A stretch of DNA of 64,000 nucleotides from an uncultured Draconibacterium sp. Its GTDB lineage: Bacteria > Bacteroidota > Bacteroidia > Bacteroidales > Prolixibacteraceae. The position numbers and the translations under genes are program-made. The stretch is from the NCBI RefSeq assembly GCF_963677565.1, contig NZ_OY781981.1:3402001-3466000 (forward strand), read 5' to 3'. Positions 61,701-64,000 of this stretch are shown one piece after another. Position 1 is the stretch's first letter; the number at the start of each line of letters is the position of its first letter. The notes under the pieces are model-generated. The model did no database searches. It was not told where the DNA came from and saw only the letters and a program-made list of their open reading frames with translations.

Positions 61701-62198
61701 ATCATTGATACCCAATTGGAGGATATTACAGGTCCTTGGGAAATAAGTTTCGAATCAAAAGTTGGAGAGCCTTTCAGTGCTACTTTTGAAACACTTTCTG
61801 CCTGGAATGAAAATGCTGACAACAACATTAAATACTTCTCCGGAACCGGTACTTATACAAAAACCATAAATGTTCCTGCCGAATGGCTCAGCGAAGAAGG
61901 AAATATTTGCCTCGATCTGGGTGAAGTAGAAAATCTGGCCGAGGTGACTGTAAATGGAAAAGCAGCAGGGATTGTTTGGAAGAAACCATTCCGTTTGGAA
62001 ATTGGATCAGCATTACAGGAAGGTGATAACGAAATACAAATTAAGGTAGCAAACCTTTGGGTAAATCGTTTGATTGGTGATGCCCAGTTAGATGTTACTG
62101 AAAAGCTGACCTATACAACAATGCCATTTTATCAGGCAAATTCGCCATTATTAACATCCGGATTACTTGGACCGGTAGTATTAGTTCAATCAAAATAG
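58794..62198 (+). CDS. Glycoside hydrolase family 106 alpha-L-rhamnosidase, lipoprotein
   Basis: GH106 enzymes remove terminal alpha-L-rhamnose, for example from rhamnogalacturonan or ulvan-type glycans. The 1134-aa protein has a lipobox (ISLLAIQCQ) and the GH106 start: QPRVWWHWMNGNITKDGIQ, then GVGGFQNFDAG and EMAIAGSPGWSESGGPWV. Catalytic-domain blocks include RYSESHEGG and KYVAAESLTAIG, with likely catalytic Glu residues. An inserted beta-sandwich (about 235-340) resembles a carbohydrate-binding module, and the C-terminal 150 residues form a GH2-like sugar-binding sandwich (TVNGKAAGIVWKKPF). It is the only glycosidase in this locus, so the imported glycan probably carries rhamnose. Confidence 0.9.
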   Translation: MFAKKYNRYPHFLTLLFVLVLISLLAIQCQKEEVQLTADLEEGFISPPNEAQPRVWWHWMNGNITKDGIQKDLEWLHKIGVGGFQNFDAGLTTPKIVDKRLVYMTPEWKDAFRFTTELADSLGLEMAIAGSPGWSESGGPWVNPEEAMKKVVWSELRVEGGQSFSGELPHPPTKSGTFQNLSAEGPLGAIEDEMDHLPEYYQDISVIAYRIPENDYTMQELQPKITSSGGNFNLAQLTDGDLVTSSELPYKNPGEYSWIQFEFEESTTIQSITIVAGEGGRQFDFLGGGTSSQYLEVSNDGTNFEKVIDIRGGRATQKTLAFTPVTGKYFRVNIITPQPSRGPNIMAMMGLGGGNQPAPTGTAVMEIKLNTGARVNRFEDKAGFATATDLDEVPTPEVANPVTKNDIIDLTAQMAEDGTLNWEVPEGKWNIIRMGFSLTGRENHPASPEATGFEVDKLNPQYVRNYFNNYLDQYKNATGGLMGEKGLQYIITDSWEAGTQNWTDNMLAEFKNRRGYDLLPWLPALTGKVIESAKATDKFLWDYRRTLEEMVAEYHYDESTKILAERGMGRYSESHEGGRALIADGMEVKRTSAVPMSATWTPGGFGGPGPDVAIRHKADVRESASVSHIYGQKYVAAESLTAIGTAWAWSPRLLKPVADAELASGLNRFVIHTSVHQPVDDKIPGLGLGPFGQWFTRHETWADQADAWISYLARSSYMLQQGNFVADVAYMYGESHNITELFGQQLPQVPAGYEYDFVNADALLNTLKVEGGKITSPGGAAYKLLVLDKSTANMTLPVLQRIKDMANDGAVVCGPKPIGTPSLVDDAAHFKILADELWPLENGVNTIGKGKIYNGYPILEVLEKEQVATDFSYTKPAEDTELLYVHRQMGDVDIYWINNRKDRDEDVEATFRVEGKEAEIWQPETGMIKKASYSIASGSTTIPLHLAPNDAVFVIFRNKAQSDSYTAPEIIDTQLEDITGPWEISFESKVGEPFSATFETLSAWNENADNNIKYFSGTGTYTKTINVPAEWLSEEGNICLDLGEVENLAEVTVNGKAAGIVWKKPFRLEIGSALQEGDNEIQIKVANLWVNRLIGDAQLDVTEKLTYTTMPFYQANSPLLTSGLLGPVVLVQSK

Positions 62199-62234
62199 AC
62201 CATAAACATAAGTTTAGTTGGTATAGTTAGTTTG

Positions 62235-62269
62235 ATATTCCGGCAGGTAGTTCCTGCCGGGATATTTTT
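62235..62269 (+). terminator. Rho-independent terminator at the end of the GH106 locus
   Basis: ATATTCCGGCAGG pairs with CCTGCCGGGATAT (one mismatch in 13) around TAGTT and is followed by five T residues, 36 nt after the stop. Confidence 0.9.
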
Positions 62270-62302
62270 GTTTAACCACAATATATCTTCAAAATTTAAT
62301 AG

Positions 62303-62326
62303 CACCTGTTTTAATTAAAACAGGTG
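62303..62326. repeat. 24-bp perfect palindrome
   Basis: CACCTGTTTTAA followed by its exact complement TTAAAACAGGTG forms an uninterrupted palindrome 116 bp upstream of the second sigma gene. It could be an operator for a dimeric regulator or a second terminator stem. No loop is present, which favours a protein-binding site. Confidence 0.5.
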
Positions 62327-62441
62327 ATTTGTTATTAGAAGTGTTAAAATGTTAAATGTATTTTGAGTGTTTAGTAAATGATCTTTTTTAATATCAAATT
62401 AAAGATGTTATTTTGCATGCCTAAGCTTATTGAATTAAACG

Positions 62442-63014
62442 ATGACATTTTCGGACAGAGAAATTTTCGAAAAAATAAAGAATGGGGATGATGCGGCCTT
62501 TAGTCAGTTATTTGACGAAAGCTATTCTTCGCTTTGTTTTTTTGTAAACAAATACCTCTCCGATCTTGATAAATCCAGATCGCTGGTTCAGGAATTTTTT
62601 GTTGACCTTTGGATCAATCATTCCAATTTAACTGTTCCTCACTCCCCAAAATCATATTTGTTCAATTCTGTTAAAAACAAAACCATCGACTTTTTAAGGA
62701 AGGAAAAACGAATGGGCAAGATCGTAGAACCGGATGAAAACAATGAGTCCACCCCGTTTCGCGATTTAGTGGAAGAGGCAGAATTGAACGATAAAATTAA
62801 TCAAGCGATTCAGGACTTACCAGAAAAATGTCGCGAGATATTTGTGCTTTGCCGTTTTGATGGATTAAAATATGCTGAAATTGCCCGAAAATTAGACATT
62901 TCAATTAAAACAGTTGAAATGCAAATGGGAATTGCATTAAAAAAACTTCGCAAAAATCTTTCTGATTATCAGATGTTTAACCTCTTGGTGTTTGTTTTTT
63001 CAAAAAAAAGTTAA
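62442..63014 (+). CDS. ECF-family RNA polymerase sigma factor (second locus)
   Basis: The 190-aa protein matches the Bacteroidota-expanded sigma-70 family: sigma-2 (FSQLFDESYSSLCFFVNKYLSDL...SYLFNSVKNKTIDFLRKEKR) and sigma-4 (IQDLPEKCREIFVLCRFDGLKYAEIARKLDISIKTVEMQM). It opens a second sigma/anti-sigma unit in the same direction as the first, probably controlling another SusC/SusD system beyond the right edge. Confidence 0.92.
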   Translation: MTFSDREIFEKIKNGDDAAFSQLFDESYSSLCFFVNKYLSDLDKSRSLVQEFFVDLWINHSNLTVPHSPKSYLFNSVKNKTIDFLRKEKRMGKIVEPDENNESTPFRDLVEEAELNDKINQAIQDLPEKCREIFVLCRFDGLKYAEIARKLDISIKTVEMQMGIALKKLRKNLSDYQMFNLLVFVFSKKS

Positions 63015-63096
63015 ATCCTTTTACAGGGTAAAATTGAAAAATTTCGTCTTGTAAATAATTAAACCGAAAAATTAAGTGAACGAGCTAATTCATAAC

Positions 63097-64000
63097 ATGA
63101 ATATAGACAGCCTTTCTGCAAAATTTCTTTCTGGGAATATGTCTTCAGAAGAACAAAAGGAATTTGAAATCAGGCTGAATAAATCAAAAGAAAACAAAGA
63201 AACTTTTCTGAAGAATAAGAAAGTTTGGGAGCAAAGCAGGCATCAACTCGTTTCGGAACAGATTACAGAAGATAAAGTTAAGGTACTGCGCAAATTGTAT
63301 GCGCATCAAATAAAAAGTTTATCCCGTTCACGTCGTCAAACACTCATATATAAACTTGCAGCTGTTTTGGCAATTCCACTAACCTTTGCTATCAGTTGGC
63401 ATTTCTTAAATACAGGCAATGTTGAACAGCCGCTGTTACCTGAAACAATTTGCGAAGTTACTGCACCAAAAGGACACGTTGCCAAATGTATCCTCCCCGA
63501 TGGGACAGAGGTTTGGGTAAACACAGGTTCGTCGGTAATATACGATGCCAATTCGTTTAATAATGCCGCTCGGGAGGTAGAATTGTCGGGCGAAGCTTAT
63601 TTCGAGGTGACAAAAAATGAAGCGAAACCTTTTACCGTAAAAACATCAAAGGCTAACATTCTGGTAACCGGTACATCATTCAACTTAAAAGCCTATCCCA
63701 ACGAAAATACTTTTGAAGCTATTTTGGCAGAAGGTGGTATTGATATGGAAGTGAATAATGCTTCACGTCAAAAAGTTAGTCTGGTTCCGGGCGACAGAGC
63801 AATACTGGAAGCCGGTGGAAACAATATTACTATCGACAAAGTAGATCCCGCATATTTCAGTTCATGGCGTACAGGAGAGTTGCTCTTTAAAGATGCAACA
63901 CTTAACGACCTGGTAGTAGAACTGGAACGTGTTTACGATATTGATTTTTATATAGTAGATGAGAAGTTGGGCGAGTTTCGCTTCAGGGGAATGTTTAGCT
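63097..64000 (+). CDS. FecR-family anti-sigma factor, 3' end outside window
   Basis: The frame opens at ATG 63097 (MNIDSLSAKFLSGNMSSEEQ) and runs off the right edge after 301 codons. It has an N-terminal cytoplasmic part, a membrane helix (LAAVLAIPLTFAISWHFL), the FecR domain (LPDGTEVWVNTGSSVIYD; LSGEAYFEVTKNEAKPF; ILVTGTSFNLKAYPNE) and the start of DUF4974 (GELLFKDATLNDLVVELERVYD). It pairs with the sigma gene 82 nt upstream. Confidence 0.92.
   Translation, partial: MNIDSLSAKFLSGNMSSEEQKEFEIRLNKSKENKETFLKNKKVWEQSRHQLVSEQITEDKVKVLRKLYAHQIKSLSRSRRQTLIYKLAAVLAIPLTFAISWHFLNTGNVEQPLLPETICEVTAPKGHVAKCILPDGTEVWVNTGSSVIYDANSFNNAAREVELSGEAYFEVTKNEAKPFTVKTSKANILVTGTSFNLKAYPNENTFEAILAEGGIDMEVNNASRQKVSLVPGDRAILEAGGNNITIDKVDPAYFSSWRTGELLFKDATLNDLVVELERVYDIDFYIVDEKLGEFRFRGMFS

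Noticed and set aside
1..64000. tRNA or rRNA genes
   Set aside because: I saw no tRNA cloverleaf with a T-loop motif and no rRNA-like sequence. A covariance search would be needed to exclude a small RNA fully.

Overview
The window looks like chromosomal DNA of a Bacteroidota species, probably a marine or sediment member of the Marinilabiliales/Prolixibacteraceae type (the placement is inference). Signs of the phylum are SusC/SusD with ECF sigma and FecR anti-sigma genes, type IX secretion (T9SS) sorting domains, an S46 dipeptidyl-peptidase, Tat-exported Gfo/Idh/MocA oxidoreductases, DUF6807, and TAnnTTTG promoter elements.

Layout. 1-8.8 kb: the end of an oligopeptidase B gene, then a secreted sugar-conversion cluster (TIM-barrel epimerase, two Gfo/Idh/MocA oxidoreductases, DUF6807, ApbE-like protein), glycerate kinase and a serine hydrolase. 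8.8-26.3 kb: two histidine kinases, a DPP11-type S46 peptidase, a LamG/C10-protease T9SS protein, a universal stress protein, a fused ADP-forming acyl-CoA synthetase, a cytochrome c and a ModF-like ABC ATPase. 26.3-45.7 kb: an integron-like gene-cassette array. 46-51.4 kb: transglutaminase-like protein, M1 aminopeptidase, HupE/UreJ, DUF6702, a small membrane protein and a SUI1 factor. 51.6-64 kb: a polysaccharide-utilisation locus (ECF sigma, FecR, SusC, SusD, GH106 rhamnosidase), then the start of a second ECF/FecR unit.

The main discovery is the array. Eight imperfect-palindromic sites, about 125-127 bp each (one is 190 bp), separate genes that all lie on the minus strand. In that orientation each site starts like an attC (TAACAAA or CAACAAT) and ends in CGTTA or CGTTG, much like Vibrio VCR sites. 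In seven cassettes the 9-10 bases at the cassette start are the exact reverse complement of the first bases of that cassette's own attC. This is the mark of cassettes that circularise through one site. The only internal cassette that fails the test has an IS21-family insertion and has lost sequence. At the head of the array is a tyrosine recombinase that lacks the extra domain defining integron integrases (IntI), so this may be an integron-like system run by a different recombinase. Cargo includes a FokI-type nuclease, a zinc-hook AAA_13 ATPase, a Rossmann (methyltransferase-like) protein, secreted proteins and proteins of unknown function.

An IS110-family element sits inside one attC. Its 5' non-coding end can be read as a bridge RNA: both target guides match the attC insertion point and both donor guides match the element's own ends. 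Removing the element restores a 126-bp attC.
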